A DNA stretch of 64,000 bases from Acestrorhynchus altus (lineage: Eukaryota > Chordata > Actinopteri > Characiformes > Acestrorhynchidae): positions 26,509,335-26,573,334 of the forward strand of contig CM067519.1 of the NCBI GenBank assembly GCA_034509495.1, read 5' to 3'. Shown piece after piece: positions 12,225 through 23,460 of the stretch (the stretch's first letter is position 1; each line of letters begins with the position of its first letter). The position numbers and the translations under genes are program-made. The notes under the pieces were generated by a model. That model was not told the DNA's origin and made no database searches. It saw nothing but the letters and a program-made list of their open reading frames with translations.

Positions 12225-12630
12225 CTCCGCTCCGGGTTTTGGCTCCAGCTCCTGGAGCGGCTCTGCTGCGGCTTAGCCAATCACAGCCGGTCGGAGCGGA
12301 ATCCCGGAGCGGAGCTCTTCTCCCTGGACCTGGATTTCCCAGCTCTAGAGAAAAAAGAAAAAAATCAGTTTGAGTCTCAGTTTTAATTTCCCAATTAAAT
12401 CGAACGAAGCATTAAGCGGCTCAAATGCCACATTTACTCCTCGACCATGTCAAACAAACGTCTAAAACACCTGTAATAAGGACAAAATGAGCGGTCGCGG
12501 GATTTGTGCGTCACTGCGCGCGCTGCTCGGCCGCGCGGCGCCGCGATGCTCACAACAATAAAGTGTTAAAAATCAAAGTGTGGGGAAATGTGAGGCTCTG
12601 TGAGCGATGTGTGGGGGTGGAAACATTAAG
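12225..12630 (+). promoter_or_regulatory. paqr3: paqr3 CpG-rich promoter and non-coding exon 1
   Basis: The local G+C and CpG content rise sharply (12225-12345 and 12490-12550). There is a CCAAT box in 'TTAGCCAATCACAG' near 12275 and repeated GGAGCGG motifs. A strong donor AACATTAAG|GTGAGT ends a probable non-coding exon at 12630; the next exon begins at 13321. The start site is not defined. This inference rests on base composition and the donor. Confidence 0.6.
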
Positions 12631-13019
12631 GTGAGTGATTTTCTGAGGTAACGTGTGTTTAATTCGGCCGAAATCTGCTGTTAAACGGCTTAGAAATGGA
12701 GTCTTTAGCCTTTAGCTCAGTCAGGAGCCTGTTTAAAGGGTCAGGAGAGCCGTTCCAGATGTTTCCACAGCTGGATTAAACCCTCCTTTAATCGTGCTCA
12801 TTGTGGTAAATATAGAACCAGAAACATTTGTCAGACCGTGCAAAACTCGTTTAAATTCTTCAGTTCCACCTTAAATGATGCAGGGCCTTGGTATTTAAGG
12901 TGGAACTCGGAGATACTGATCTGACAGTTCAGGTTATGAGTAGCTGACACAAATGTGGCAGAGGAAAAGACAATATTTGCCTCTTAAAGGAGAGTATACA
13001 GTATATAAATAAAGGAAAG

Positions 13020-13265
13020 TGGACAGTGGCTTGGTCCAGCAACCTAAGTGGTGGGCGGTCAATGTATAGGGATGTCTAGTCGTCAACAATCTCTCACCAA
13101 GAGGTACACTACCCAAAAGTAGCCTCTGAGAGCCTTTTATGGGGCAGACATGGAAGCACTTTAAATGCTCATGAGTCCCAACTGCACGCCGAGTAATCTT
13201 ATCATTGCATTTTTATTTTTGGTCACTTTGTGTAAATAAGATAACAAGGGGTGTCCACATACTTT
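13020..13265 (-). mobile_element. Tc1-like transposon terminal fragment (family D)
   Basis: 'GTACACTACCCAAAAGTAGC' followed by 'GGCAGACATGGAAGCACTTT' recurs at 63320-63385 and partly, inverted, at 19780-19805. It lies in the first paqr3 intron. Confidence 0.55.
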
Positions 13266-13356
13266 TGCCTATTTTGAGTGCCTGTTACTGTTCATGTTAC
13301 TGATCCGGATTCATCCACAGTGCTCCTGTTCGCCAGCTGTGACCAGATAAACCAAG

Positions 13357-15915
13357 ATGCCTCAAAAGATGCTGAAGAGTGCTCATTACATTGAGCTGGG
13401 CAGCTACCAGTACTGGCCAGTTCTTGTGCCAAGAGGGATCCGATTGTACACCTATGAACAGATCCCCGTGTTTCTCAAAGAGAACCCGTACATCACGGAC
13501 GGATACCGGGCTCACCTGCCCTCTAAACTCTGTCTGAAAAGGTAAGGTTTGTTTCTGTTCCTGAAAGCAGGCAGCTGTGACCCTGAAAGGCACTGAGATG
13601 GGTGTGTGTTTCAATTTCGCAGCATATTTGTTCTGTCCAATGAGACCGTTAACATCTGGAGCCATCTCCTGGGCTTTCTGCTGTTCTTCTTGCTGGGCGT
13701 GAACGACATGTCCTCCGTGCTGCCGGCTGCTGGGGCTTCCAGGGAGGACTATGTCATCTACTCCATAGGGCTGTTTTGCTTTCAGGTTAGTGCACAGAGA
13801 CACATACGGACACACGGGATTTGCCTGATCTTCATCATTTGCAATCCCACACTTCCTTCTGGGAAACTATTTTGTGACAGTGTAGTTTCTGACACTGTTT
13901 GACTGTCCACACATTTGTTCCAGCCCAGTGTGTTGTGAGTCAGATTGGAGCCAATAAAACTGGGCTGCATTGGGGTCCCTGAAAACCAGTATGAGTAACA
14001 GACGTGTATAAATTGTGTTTTTGCAAACTGCTTGTTTAAATGATGGACAGTGTTTGTCTGGTCTGAATAAAATGTAATGAACTTGTTAACGTGGTGGTTT
14101 TGTGTTTAGGTCTGTATGTTGTGCTCTGTGGGCTATCACCTCTTCTGTTGCCATCGATCTGAGAAGACCAGTCGCCGCTGGCTGTCACTGGACTACGCTG
14201 GAATCTCTGTGGGCATTCTGGGCTGTTACGTCCCGGGGGTCTTCTACGCCTTCTACTGCAACAGTGTATGATGCACAAGAACAACTGTTTTAAGAACGGC
14301 TGATGCTTTTTACAGTGTACAAAAGCTAGACTGGTGGAACTGAAGGTCTAGACAAATGTTGACTGAGAGCTTGTTTTTGTACTTTGTAAACATTTTAGTA
14401 AACTGCACCTCCTTTCACCCTGATCTTCAACGATCAGGACCCTACAGGACCACCACAGAACAGCTGTTATGTGGGTGGTGGGTCATTCTCAGCACTGCAG
14501 TCACACTGACATGGTGGTGGTGTGTTAGTGTGTGTTGCTTGTACGAGTGGATCAGACGCAGCAGTGCTGCTGGAGTGTTTAAACACTGTGTCCACTCACT
14601 GTCCACTCTATCAGACACTCCTACCGAGTGTCTCCACCTTGTAGATGTAAAGTCAGAGACAGAAGCTCATCTGTTTCTGCACAGTTTGTGTTGGTCGTCC
14701 TCTAGTCCTTCATCAGTGCTCACAGGATGCCGTCAGCTGGACATTTCTGGTTTCTGGACTGTTCTCGGTCCAGCAGTGACACTGAGGGGTTTAAACACTC
14801 CAGCAGCACTGCTGGGTCTGATCCACTCGTACCAGCACATCACAAACTAACACACCACCACCGTGTCAGTGTGACTGCAGTGCGGAGAATGACCCTCCAC
14901 CCACATAATAGCCGCTCTGTGGTGGTCCTGACTCCCAAGGAGGTGGTTTTATTTATATATATATATAAAAGTCTATATATTTCTCAAATGCCTCTGAAAT
15001 CTTGTTAAACTTGCAGAGCTGTTTTCTTATTTCTAACTGGTCTCTCCTCAGCTGTGGCGGCAGGTCTACCTGGTTACGGTTCTGGCTCTGATCCTGGCGG
15101 TGTTCTCAGCTCAGATCCACCCGCTCTACCACACGCAGGAATGGAAGACGCTGCGCTCCACCATCTTCTGCTCTGTGGCTGGATATGGCATCATCCCTGC
15201 CTGCCACTGGGTCTGGCTCAATGGTGGCTTTCACACCGAGATTGTACAGGTAAACCTTCTTCCACACGTTTGAGGAAAGATGGGTGAGGAACCCTATTGG
15301 ACGATTGTTCTGTGGACAGATTAAATTAAAGGTGTTCTGAACACTGCATTCAAACTGAAGCAGCTCATCCCAGCTGTGAAGCACGGGGGTGGTAGTATTA
15401 TACTTTGGGGCTGCATTGCTGCCATGAGACCAGGACAGCTTGTCATTGTATATGAACCATTCCAGTATGAGGACAGTTTGTTGCTGTATGTTTAACTGTT
15501 AATATGGAGACACATATAGGATGTAAAATTGCTTTTCCCAATCCAGGCGTTCTTCCCACGAGTCATGATCATGTATTTGATTGCTGCCTCCGCCTTCCTG
15601 TTCTACATCAGTAAAGTCCCTGAACGCTACTTTCCAGGTGAGTGTCCAGTTCTCCGTCTTCATAAAACACATGAAGTGATTCCACCTCATAATTTAACCC
15701 ATAAGAACAACACTGACAACACTGCCTGTATTAATCCCGAGATATTAATCCTGAATGTCGTTTTAACAGGGCAACTAAACTACCTGGGTGCGAGTCACCA
15801 GCTCTGGCATGTGCTGGTGGTGCTGATGTTCTACTGGTGGCACCAGACTGCAGTTTATATCATGCACTACAGACACAGTCAGCCCTGCCACGAGCTAATC
15901 ATCAGCAGTGGTTAG
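13357..15915 (+). CDS. paqr3: Progestin and adipoQ receptor family member 3 (Golgi membrane protein), complete
   Basis: Seven-span membrane protein of the PAQR family; in mammals it sits in the Golgi and tethers Raf there, damping MAPK signalling. Coding exons 13357-13541, 13623-13785, 14110-14265, 15052-15249, 15547-15637, 15770-15915 join in frame with GT-AG borders to 312 residues (human 311). The start follows an acceptor at 13320 and opens MPQKMLKSAHYIELGSYQYW, almost as in human. PAQR motifs seen: NETVNIWSHLLGF (residues ~67-79), YHLFCCHRSEKT and LDYAGI after it, ISKVPERYFPGQLNYLG, and the C-terminal SHQLWH of the metal-binding site. The last residues (CHELIISSG) differ from the human end. 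It follows antxr2 on the same strand, as in human 4q21. Introns hold a fold-back element and a Tc1 fragment. Confidence 0.97.
14432..14935 (+). mobile_element. Fold-back element (family B), complete copy
   Basis: The left arm 14432-14585 and right arm 14787-14935 are imperfect reverse complements over about 145 bp, both carrying the 'GCAGTGCTGCTGGAGTG' block or its complement and 'GGTGGTGGTGTGTTAGT'. A ~200 bp unique core separates them. No protein is encoded. It lies in the paqr3 intron 14265-15052. Confidence 0.8.
15345..15480 (+). mobile_element. Tc1-like transposase fragment
   Basis: 'CAGCTGTGAAGCACGGGGGT' and 'TTTGGGGCTGCATTGCTGCC' encode the decayed GGG..WG..A patch of Tc1 transposases. 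The same patch is at 23050-23110. Very short; in paqr3 intron 15249-15547. Confidence 0.5.
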
Positions 15916-16039
15916 TCCTGCTTTTATAGCAGAAGGTCTACAGAATGGAGGGCTCCAACCACACTCCAGTATGAAAGCATTTAGGAACGAGCTGGAGCAG
16001 CGGTTCCTAATCCCAGTCTAAAGTACCACAGTGTACCAC

Positions 16040-16445
16040 ATTATAGACACTTTGACATCCCAACGTTACATTTACGAGGTCCTTCAACCAGTGGTTCAAA
16101 CGCTTGTCCACATACTGCTGCTGTCTCAAGATCTCGTCTCGAAGACACAGATACTATGACTACTATGGTCGGTCTCATCTCCAGATCTGTCCTTGATTGA
16201 AAATGTGTGGACGCTATTGGACGCTCTATCAACGCTCCACCCCTACCACACCATCTGCAGAACTGAGTGACAACATTCAAGCTGCATGGGATGGATCATC
16301 ACAGGACACTATTAGGAACCTCTACACCTCCATGCAGAGACGTCTGGCACGTTGCGTTAAACCCGACACCGTCCTGAGAGACACCACTTCTGTATGAGTA
16401 GATCAATAAATATTGATCAGATCAGACTACATTTAGAATCAGTTA
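16040..16445 (+). mobile_element. Tc1/mariner-type transposase 3' end (family C)
   Basis: The forward frames read HTAAVSRSR-like and ENVW-type fragments, then 'RNLYTSMQRRLARCVKPDTV' before a stop just upstream of AGATCAATAAATATTGATC. This is the C-terminal part of a Tc1/IS630-type transposase with the SPDL-IENVWD signature shifted between frames, so it is a pseudogene. Confidence 0.75.
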
Positions 16446-16679
16446 ATCATCCCAGTTGCACTTGTATTCCACAGTTCCTTCTGTGCAGCTGTATTTAACA
16501 ATGAGTACGATAAGACCCTTGGTTTATATAGTGCGCTGTACGCTGTGGTACTGGACTGTAAGGAGAACATTGTTCTAGCTCCTGCCTAAATGCTCTAATA
16601 CTGTGTGTGGTGGAGTGGGAGTTTGGATTTTTCTGTTACAGACCTTTGAAGACTTGTAAAGGTCCATAGTACTGGAATG

Positions 16680-16681
<2 letters not shown>

Positions 16682-16735
<54 letters not shown>
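16682..16735. repeat. (CA)n(TA)n microsatellite
   Basis: About 24 CA units ending in a short TA run. Confidence 0.95.
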
Positions 16736-16736
<1 letters not shown>

Positions 16737-17214
16737 CTCTGAATCAATGCATATTTGATTATTAAGGATCAATCATGGAGCAAATATGAACGTATTATTC
16801 TAGGACTGCCTGTAAAACTGGTACCCTGATTTGAATGTGATCTACTTTCCTTTTTTAAAACTTTAATGTGATGGTGTCGGGTGTGAAATATTCACCCTCA
16901 GATGTTCAGCCTTCTTAAAATAATGATTTAAACCTATCCATGAGACCTTTCTCTAATAGCATTAGTGTATTATTTGTTGTTGGTACACCTCACTAAGCCT
17001 CAGTCATGCTGCAGATATCAGTGCAACACTGAATTATACAGTCACTGGAAATTGACCACCGTAAACCCCTTTAGAGAATAAATGGGGATTCCACTGGATT
17101 TTTAACGTATTCAGAGGCTGCATCTCAAAAGTAATACACTGAATAAATCATGAAACCGACTTCTGCACTTAGATTTGTGCACGTGTTGCACTTTGTCGTA
17201 ATTGCCCAGCTAAT

Positions 17215-17510
17215 ATACTCATGTGGGGCTCAAATGGGTGGGATTTGGGAGGGTTCTAAGTGGGCATGAGCTCTGAGTCCGATTTTATTTGTTACTGGGA
17301 CCCAGTTGGGCTTCCAAAATGGGCTCTATTGTTACAGCCCACCTTAGTCTAACATCCCATTTAGGCACCATGTGAAGCATACAGTCCAGACACCAGGCTC
17401 CATGTTTATACCCTGGTGGGCATCCATACGTGTGGTCAAAACCTTCTGGTTCCCAGTTGGGCTACCCGTACAGGCTACACATAGGCTTGTGTTAGCTTGG
17501 GCTACTTTTT
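17215..17510. repeat. TGGGC-rich dispersed repeat (family F)
   Basis: Repeated 'AGTTGGGCT' and 'TGGGCATCC' style motifs resemble 7090-7400. It lies within the possible paqr3 3' UTR. Confidence 0.45.
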
Positions 17511-18474
17511 CTAAATTGTGTTACGTATAATTATACTTTATTTAATGGAATTATGTAGCAGTTTTATAAAGTTAGTGGAATTCCCCTTCCGTATATGTGG
17601 AGTTCTAACCCCTACACAGTGATGAGGAGGCTCTGATTGCACTACAGCACAACACCGTCACTGTTCAGTTGGTATCCTTATGAATCAAGCGAGTGATTTG
17701 AGAGTCACATGATGGTACATACCTCTCTTATGCCTTCTAACCCAAAACCTTAGGGCCCTGTGCAATCTTCTCAAAGGAGCTGATCAAAATCTGATGCCTG
17801 AACTTAATCTTGGTTGTAATTCCGTGCGTTCTGCCGTACGTGCCCAAGGGTTTACAATAGGAGCCTTTCATTCATAGCACTGACCGAGCATGGGTACTTT
17901 CCTGTCCCTTCTTACTTTAACTCGTTGTTGCTGAAAATATGATTATGAAACTGATTAAATTATATGAAGTATTGCTGATGGTTTATTGTACTGTAACTGT
18001 TGTTTATGGGCATTATGTAACCTGTTCTTTTTCCTTATGGCACTATGGTGAGAGGTTGAGGAAACGTTAGGTCCGAGTAACTTGAACAAAGCCTTGGTGA
18101 AATTAAGTGTTGGCTCACTGTTGGAGCTAACTTAGGTCAATGAAGGTCAGTAGATTCAATGGTGGTCGAGGACTGAGCGGAAGAACATGGTGTGTTTGGA
18201 CACACAGGCAAATCTGTATTAATGCCTCTGTGCTCCGGCCTTTTTATTTCTGTTTTGTGATTGGCCTTATTTCCTTTGTTGGACGTTTTTATGTTTTGGA
18301 ATGATGGACTTGAACTGTACTTATCTGAATGCTGTTACCGAACAAGAATAAATACTTTCTACTTGTATGTAATAGTTATTTTCTGCTGTTGTCTTTTACA
18401 TTCTGTCCCTTTCAAATGTCACTGTTTTTACAGTGCTATTGATTAAGCTGTTCAGTGTCACTGCTTGACCGAGA

Positions 18475-18700
18475 ACTAGAGGACGCCCACCACAAACTGC
18501 AGAAACAGATGAGCTTCTGTCTCTGACTTTACATCTACAAGGTGGAGACACTAATAGAGTGGACAGGGTTTAAACACTGCTGTGTCTGATCCACTCATAC
18601 CAGCTCAACACACACTAACACACCACCACCATGTCAATGTGACTGCAGTGCTGAGAATGACCCACCACCTACATGGTCCTGTGGGGTCCTGATCATATGT
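18475..18700 (+). mobile_element. Fold-back element (family B), partial
   Basis: Contains 'CAGAAACAGATGAGCTTCTG', 'GTCTGATCCACTCATACCAG' and the ACACACCACCACC block, i.e. the core plus right arm of the family. Confidence 0.65.
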
Positions 18701-19770
18701 TATAACAGTGTAAATACTGTAATTAAGGTTAAATATCACCTTGTCCTGGGAAATTGAGTGAACCCGTATGGTACACTATCATAGTGTTTCTCAACCTGGG
18801 TCCTACAGGCACCCCTACCCTGCAGGGCAAGGGTGTCTCCAGGAACATGGTTGAGAAACACTGAACTATTGGGGTCTAAGGTGCATGCTGCACTGTACCT
18901 GTACAATTCCCATTTTTCTGACGGTGTAAAATGGCTGTTGCGGTATAAAATATTCATACATGACCATCGAGCGGATTTACACTGAAGCTTTGACAGATGA
19001 AGATGATATTCATCTTAATCTCATTCTAAAATCTGTTGTAATTGTTTGGTCCTGGTGGTCTAGCAGGGGGGGATTAGGCCAGAGAGTTGGTCTTTTCCTG
19101 TCTGATGACTGATCTTTACTGGGGTTTGAAGGTCAAGATGTCCTGTAACTAATCAAGACATCAGATTATAGACAATATTACAGTAATCCAGAAGGTTTCA
19201 CTTCTCTACAGACCCCACACTATCTGTACTTACAAATGATGGACCGTCTACCTGTTTACTGTACTCTATTCTTGTTTACAGTCAGACCTGGACACTGTCT
19301 CGGGTGTAATATACTGTAATAATCCAGTGTAATCTTCTAATATAACACCACTTTTCATCACAGCTTTTCATGAATACAGCTGTTGCTTCGACCCCACAGA
19401 TGCTGCAGAAGAAATTAAAGGCTCTGTCTGGTATAAACCCAGTTGGATCTACATTAGAAACTGGGCTAAGAACCTTTGTAGGATTTGTCAGCAGCTGTGA
19501 GGTGGTGACAATACCTATTGTGTATGGGATTTGAATTTTTATTATCCTACAATGAGGGTAAATCTCAGCTGGGCCGTCACTTTCATCTCATTCTGGTATA
19601 TCCAGACTGGGAGTAATCCTGGACCAGTCTAAAGCCTGTGAGTGAAAGGAATTCATCTAGATTTTTAGCACTCCTCTGTTACAGTCAGGTATCAGATCAC
19701 TGATGTAATTAAAGAGGAATTTAAACATAAAATCGATTACAAGTGTGGTCTGATTAGACTCTTGACAAAA
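18700..19770. other. Intergenic stretch between paqr3 and anxa3, no gene seen
   Basis: One short dispersed motif (18785-18865, 'AACCTGGGTCCTACAGGCAC' mirrored by 'GGTTGAGAAACACTG') is the only structure noticed. No coding exon or RNA gene was recognised. Confidence 0.4.
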
Positions 19771-20270
19771 AAAAGGCTCTCAGAAGCTACTTTTGGGTAG
19801 TGTACCTCTTGGTGATACTGCTAGACATGCTTCTACAATGCGCTTGGGGACATTTTGCCCAGTTGACAGACTTTGAGAAGGGACACATCCTTGGACTAAG
19901 ATGAGCAGAATGATCTCTCAGTGAATTGCCACCGTCTAGACCGTTCTGACCAAGCCATCATCTCCTTCGTCTGCAGCGGTGTCGTGAACGAGAAACCTGG
20001 ACGGCTACCGACTGGAAATGTATCTTCTTTTATGGGATCTAATGACAGTCAGGTTGGAGTATGGAGGCCTCATGGTGAGCATTTCAATCCTGTCTTTCTT
20101 GGGTGCTTCAGGTCCAACAAGTCAAAATCTACCCCGGGATTTTGTTCCGAGTGCCTGGGTCGCTCTGCTGCCATCACCCTCTACTGGACACAAGAGAAAA
20201 CACCTCCATCCCAAGACATTGTCAAGGAAAGATTTTTATTTCACGACACCAGTTGACGTACAATGAGCTG
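19770..20270 (+). mobile_element. Tc1-like transposon, decayed transposase (family D)
   Basis: It begins with the 'CTCAGAAGCTACTTTTGGGT' terminus and continues through a helix-turn-helix-like part and a VGVWRPHGE-type patch in broken frames. Several frameshifts are present. Confidence 0.6.
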
Positions 20271-20699
20271 CCAGAGAAGCTAAGACAAACAGCTTTAATA
20301 TATTTCAGACACTTGTGGTTAACGTAAAAGCACTTCGAGGCAGTTTGCCAACATATTTTCATATGTAAGTCACGCTGGGCCTCATATTTCAAATGTTTTA
20401 ACATCCAGTTATGTAGCACTAGTTCAGCTCAGGTACACTAGAATATGTGGAGAACCTGAACAAGCTTCAGTTGAGTTCTTCTGTGTTCCACAGGCCGATC
20501 TGGTTAAGTGTCGGCTCAGGCCTTATCATCTGCGCCACAGATCCTCAGCAGGGTTTTCCGGTAGTCTCTGGATGTCTCAGACTGGAGGGAAAGTCGGGAC
20601 TTTACTCCGAGGCTGCGTTTTTTATGACTCATAATTGATATGCATGAATATATGGTTATATACTATTAAGCTGGAGTTATAGGTCACTATAGTGAGTTA

Positions 20700-21190
20700 C
20701 ACCTTGCATTTACAATCATCATCAAAAGAATAGCTGCACCCAGAAGGAATCTTTGGTGGAGACGACCAACGAATCTGTGTGTCCTTTGTTGTCATGTGTC
20801 ACACGTCCAGAAGGTCTGGTGTCGTGGTGTGGGTGTTGTACGGTGCCTCAGAAAGCTTTCAGAGTGCTTCACTTTTTGCATCATTTTACAGATGATGGAG
20901 CCACTGTGCTCATTGAAACCTTCAATGCAGCAGAAATGTCTCTGTCCCCTTCCCCAGATCTGTGTCTCCATACAATCCTGTCTCTGAGGTCTACAGACAG
21001 TTCCTTAGACTTCATGGCTGCTTTGTCTCTGACCTGCACTGTCTACTATGAGATCTTAAATAAAGAGGTGTGTCTTTACTAATCATGTCCAATCAGCTGA
21101 ACTTGCCACAGGTGTCCAATCAAGCTGTAGAAACATCTGAAGGATGATCAGTGGAAACAAAATGCAGCTGAGTAGCATAAAATGTGCAAA
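20700..21190 (+). mobile_element. Non-autonomous DNA transposon remnant, unclassified
   Basis: 'CTCTGAGGTCTACAGACAGT' and 'CCTTAGACTTCATGGCTGCT' and 'ACTGTCTACTATGAGATCTT' resemble a widespread fish repeat known from memory only. No coding capacity is visible. Confidence 0.4.
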
Positions 21191-21204
21191 AAGCGAGGCA
21201 CTGT

Positions 21205-21350
21205 GAAAACACACTACTTCTGTATGTGTAGATCAATAAATATTGATCACGTCAGCCTGAATTTTTAATCATTTATTGATCTTGATGACCTTTATCTTCC
21301 TTCCCAGTAGCACTGCAATCCCACACGTCCTTCTGGGGGAAACTGTTCTT
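21205..21350 (+). mobile_element. Family C terminal fragment
   Basis: Contains AGATCAATAAATATTGATCA and the downstream 'CAATCCCACACGTCCTTCTG' end; matches 29750-29880. Confidence 0.6.
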
Positions 21351-21441
21351 TTTAATAATGTGTTTATTGGGTTCAATTATAAAATCTCTGAGACGCAGAA
21401 GCTGGAGTTTTAAAAGGCTCCTGAGTGCTCTTTGTTTTCCT

Positions 21442-21564
21442 TGGTCTCCTTGAGGAGTCAAGCAAATAGAGCAAAGCTGGTGAATGTTTGAATAAAGGCA
21501 GGGGTGAAGAAGGTGCTCCAGCAGAGATATGGCGTCACTGTCAAGCAAAAACCTTGTTTCTCCA
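21442..21564. repeat. Unknown segment, copy 1 of a duplicated pair
   Basis: About 120 bp nearly matching 23236-23368 in the same orientation, sharing 'GGTGCTCCAGCAGAGATA' and 'AAACCTTGTTTCTCCA'. Origin unknown; it lies 1.9 kb downstream of the last recognised anxa3 exon. Confidence 0.8.
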
Positions 21565-22179
21565 AAACAGCAATTTTACAGGAGACGAATAAACGTCTTA
21601 GCTTTCGATGGAAGTTGATGTAAGATTTTAATCACGTTGGAGAATTTCTGTTGGTGCGTACGTCCAAACCTCCAGACTCAAATAATGGTGATACAAGGTT
21701 TTTGCAGGACAACAAAAGGTGTTAGACTCGTCAGCGTGAGGGTGTAGTTCAGGTGCAAATAAGACCAAATTTACATAGCAAGTAAAGTGGCCCAAATCTG
21801 ATTTTCTCCCCAAACCCAGTGAATGTCCATCATTAATCTGACCAGGGGTCTCAAACCAGACCCGCAAAGGGCCGGCGTGGCTGCTGGTTTTCAATCCAGT
21901 CAAATAGAAGCACATATAATGTTTTATAAGATACACCAAAACATCGAATTTGGGTCACTTTCACCTGTCGTAAATTCACACTCGCTTAACTCAGGTGTAG
22001 AAATGTTTATTCATAGGAAAGCAAGGACTCCTCTGTGGGCGGAGCAAACCTTCAGCCCCTCCCCCTCAGTCATCCCCTCCACAAATCAGCTTCAGACACT
22101 GGCCATAGTCACCGCTTACGTCTGACTAGAATCAGGCAAAATGAAATGATTCAGAATCAACATTCAATGATTGAGAACG

Positions 22180-22445
22180 ACACTATATGGGCAAAAGTAT
22201 TGGGACACGTGTTATTCTACAGTGTCTACAGCTCAATGCTGGGTTGCTGTACACTCCTCTAGCCCACGCCTGGCATGGGGCATGGTGCCAATAGGTTCAT
22301 GTATGTTTATGTAAGGTTTATTCACAGTACTTCTCAACAGGGACTAGACACGCTGTGTGCATTTTCACATCTGTGTCAGCAATGGGTACATTTTAATTAA
22401 CAAATCAATTTACAGGGGTGTCCACAACACATTTGGACATATAGT
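22180..22445. mobile_element. Miniature DNA transposon (family A), near complete
   Basis: It begins 'ACTATATGGGCAAAAGTATT' and ends 'CACATTTGGACATATAGTGT', an imperfect terminal inverted repeat of about 20 bp, with the family 'CCACGCCTGGCATGGGGCAT' block inside. No coding capacity. Confidence 0.65.
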
Positions 22446-22492
22446 GTAGTTCATTGACAGATAAAGGAGGACAAGTAGGAACACACCCCTGC

Positions 22493-22520
22493 CACACACA
22501 CACACACACACACACACACA
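22493..22520. repeat. (CA)n microsatellite
   Basis: About 14 CA units. Confidence 0.9.
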
Positions 22521-22689
22521 GGAAATGCATGTGATCAAACCAGTCATGTAACTATCTTTATCATCCATCAGAGCAGTGGTGAGTAAACAGCAAATCAAAC
22601 TGTGATATTTGTTGCATTAGTTGATGGAAACTGCTCTGTTACGCTACTGGACGAATGTTGAGCTTTAAGTCAAAAGAATCATCAGAGAT

Positions 22690-23175
22690 GTGGATATACA
22701 GTCACGTGAAAAAGTTAGGACACCCCAACTTATTTAAAATAACATTTAATTTTAATAATTTTAATTTTAATATTTAATATTTATGGACATTTGAACTATA
22801 TTAAGAAATGGCTTTATGACTAAATACGTAAAACTGATTTGAAATGCAGCTGCAGGTGATTAGACCACGAGATCTTGGGAGGTGTTTAAGGAGGAAACCC
22901 TTACTGTCAAACAAACATCAGGACAAGGCTAAAGTTCTCCAGAGAACATCTACACAAAGAGCAGGACTTCTGGAACAATGTGCTTTGGACACATGAATCT
23001 AAAGATGAATTATTTGAGTACAGTAACAGAATGAACACAATAACCTCATACCAGCTGTGAAGCATGGTGGTGGAAGTGTCATGGTTTAGGGCTGCGTTGC
23101 TGCAGCAGGGCCTGGAGATCTCTCGATGTCAGAGATGGTAGATGATTATAGGAAACATCTGATTGACATTATTAC
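22690..23175 (+). mobile_element. Tc1-like transposon, internally deleted
   Basis: It starts with the terminal-repeat-like 'GTCACGTGAAAAAGTTAGGA' and contains 'GTGAAGCATGGTGGTGGAAG' and 'TTTAGGGCTGCGTTGCTGCA', a transposase catalytic-region remnant, with the middle missing. Confidence 0.6.
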
Positions 23176-23235
23176 TTCAGCCAAAGGAGGAGATACCAGC
23201 TATTAGGGTATAGGGGGTCCTGTCGCCTCCATCTC

Positions 23236-23368
23236 TGTCTCCTTACCAGCAGACGTCAAGCAAATAGAGTAAAGCGGGTGAATGTTTAAATGAAGGCATG
23301 GGTGGAGAAGGTGCTCCAGCAGAGATAAGGTGTACGTTTCACTGTCAAGCTAAAACCTTGTTTCTCCA
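23236..23368. repeat. Unknown segment, copy 2 of a duplicated pair
   Basis: Matches 21442-21564 in the same orientation. It lies 93 bp beyond the last recognised anxa3 splice donor (read on the minus strand), where the terminal annexin exon could be expected. Confidence 0.8.
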
Positions 23369-23460
23369 GTAAACGCTGAAATGTATTCATGGGGTATCGT
23401 AACCTTTTCACAGGACTGGAGACTCCGTGAAGAATTAGGATTATATCTATTAACACTTAC

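Larger units (their letters stand above)
15916..18370 (+). other. paqr3: paqr3 3' UTR, putative
   Basis: There is no poly(A) hexamer with good context close to the stop codon; AATAAA at 18347-18352 is a plausible end. The region would include a transposase fragment (16040-16445), a CA tract and a family F repeat. A shorter UTR is equally possible. Confidence 0.35.

Noticed and set aside
14356..14850. 164-codon plus-strand open frame in a paqr3 intron
   Set aside because: It is the fold-back element read through; no other copy of the element keeps this frame open.
21273..21548. Minus-strand frame with GDQGKQ...LLKL as the missing anxa3 last exon
   Set aside because: The resemblance to the annexin C-terminus is weak, no acceptor is in place, and the second copy of the segment does not keep the frame.
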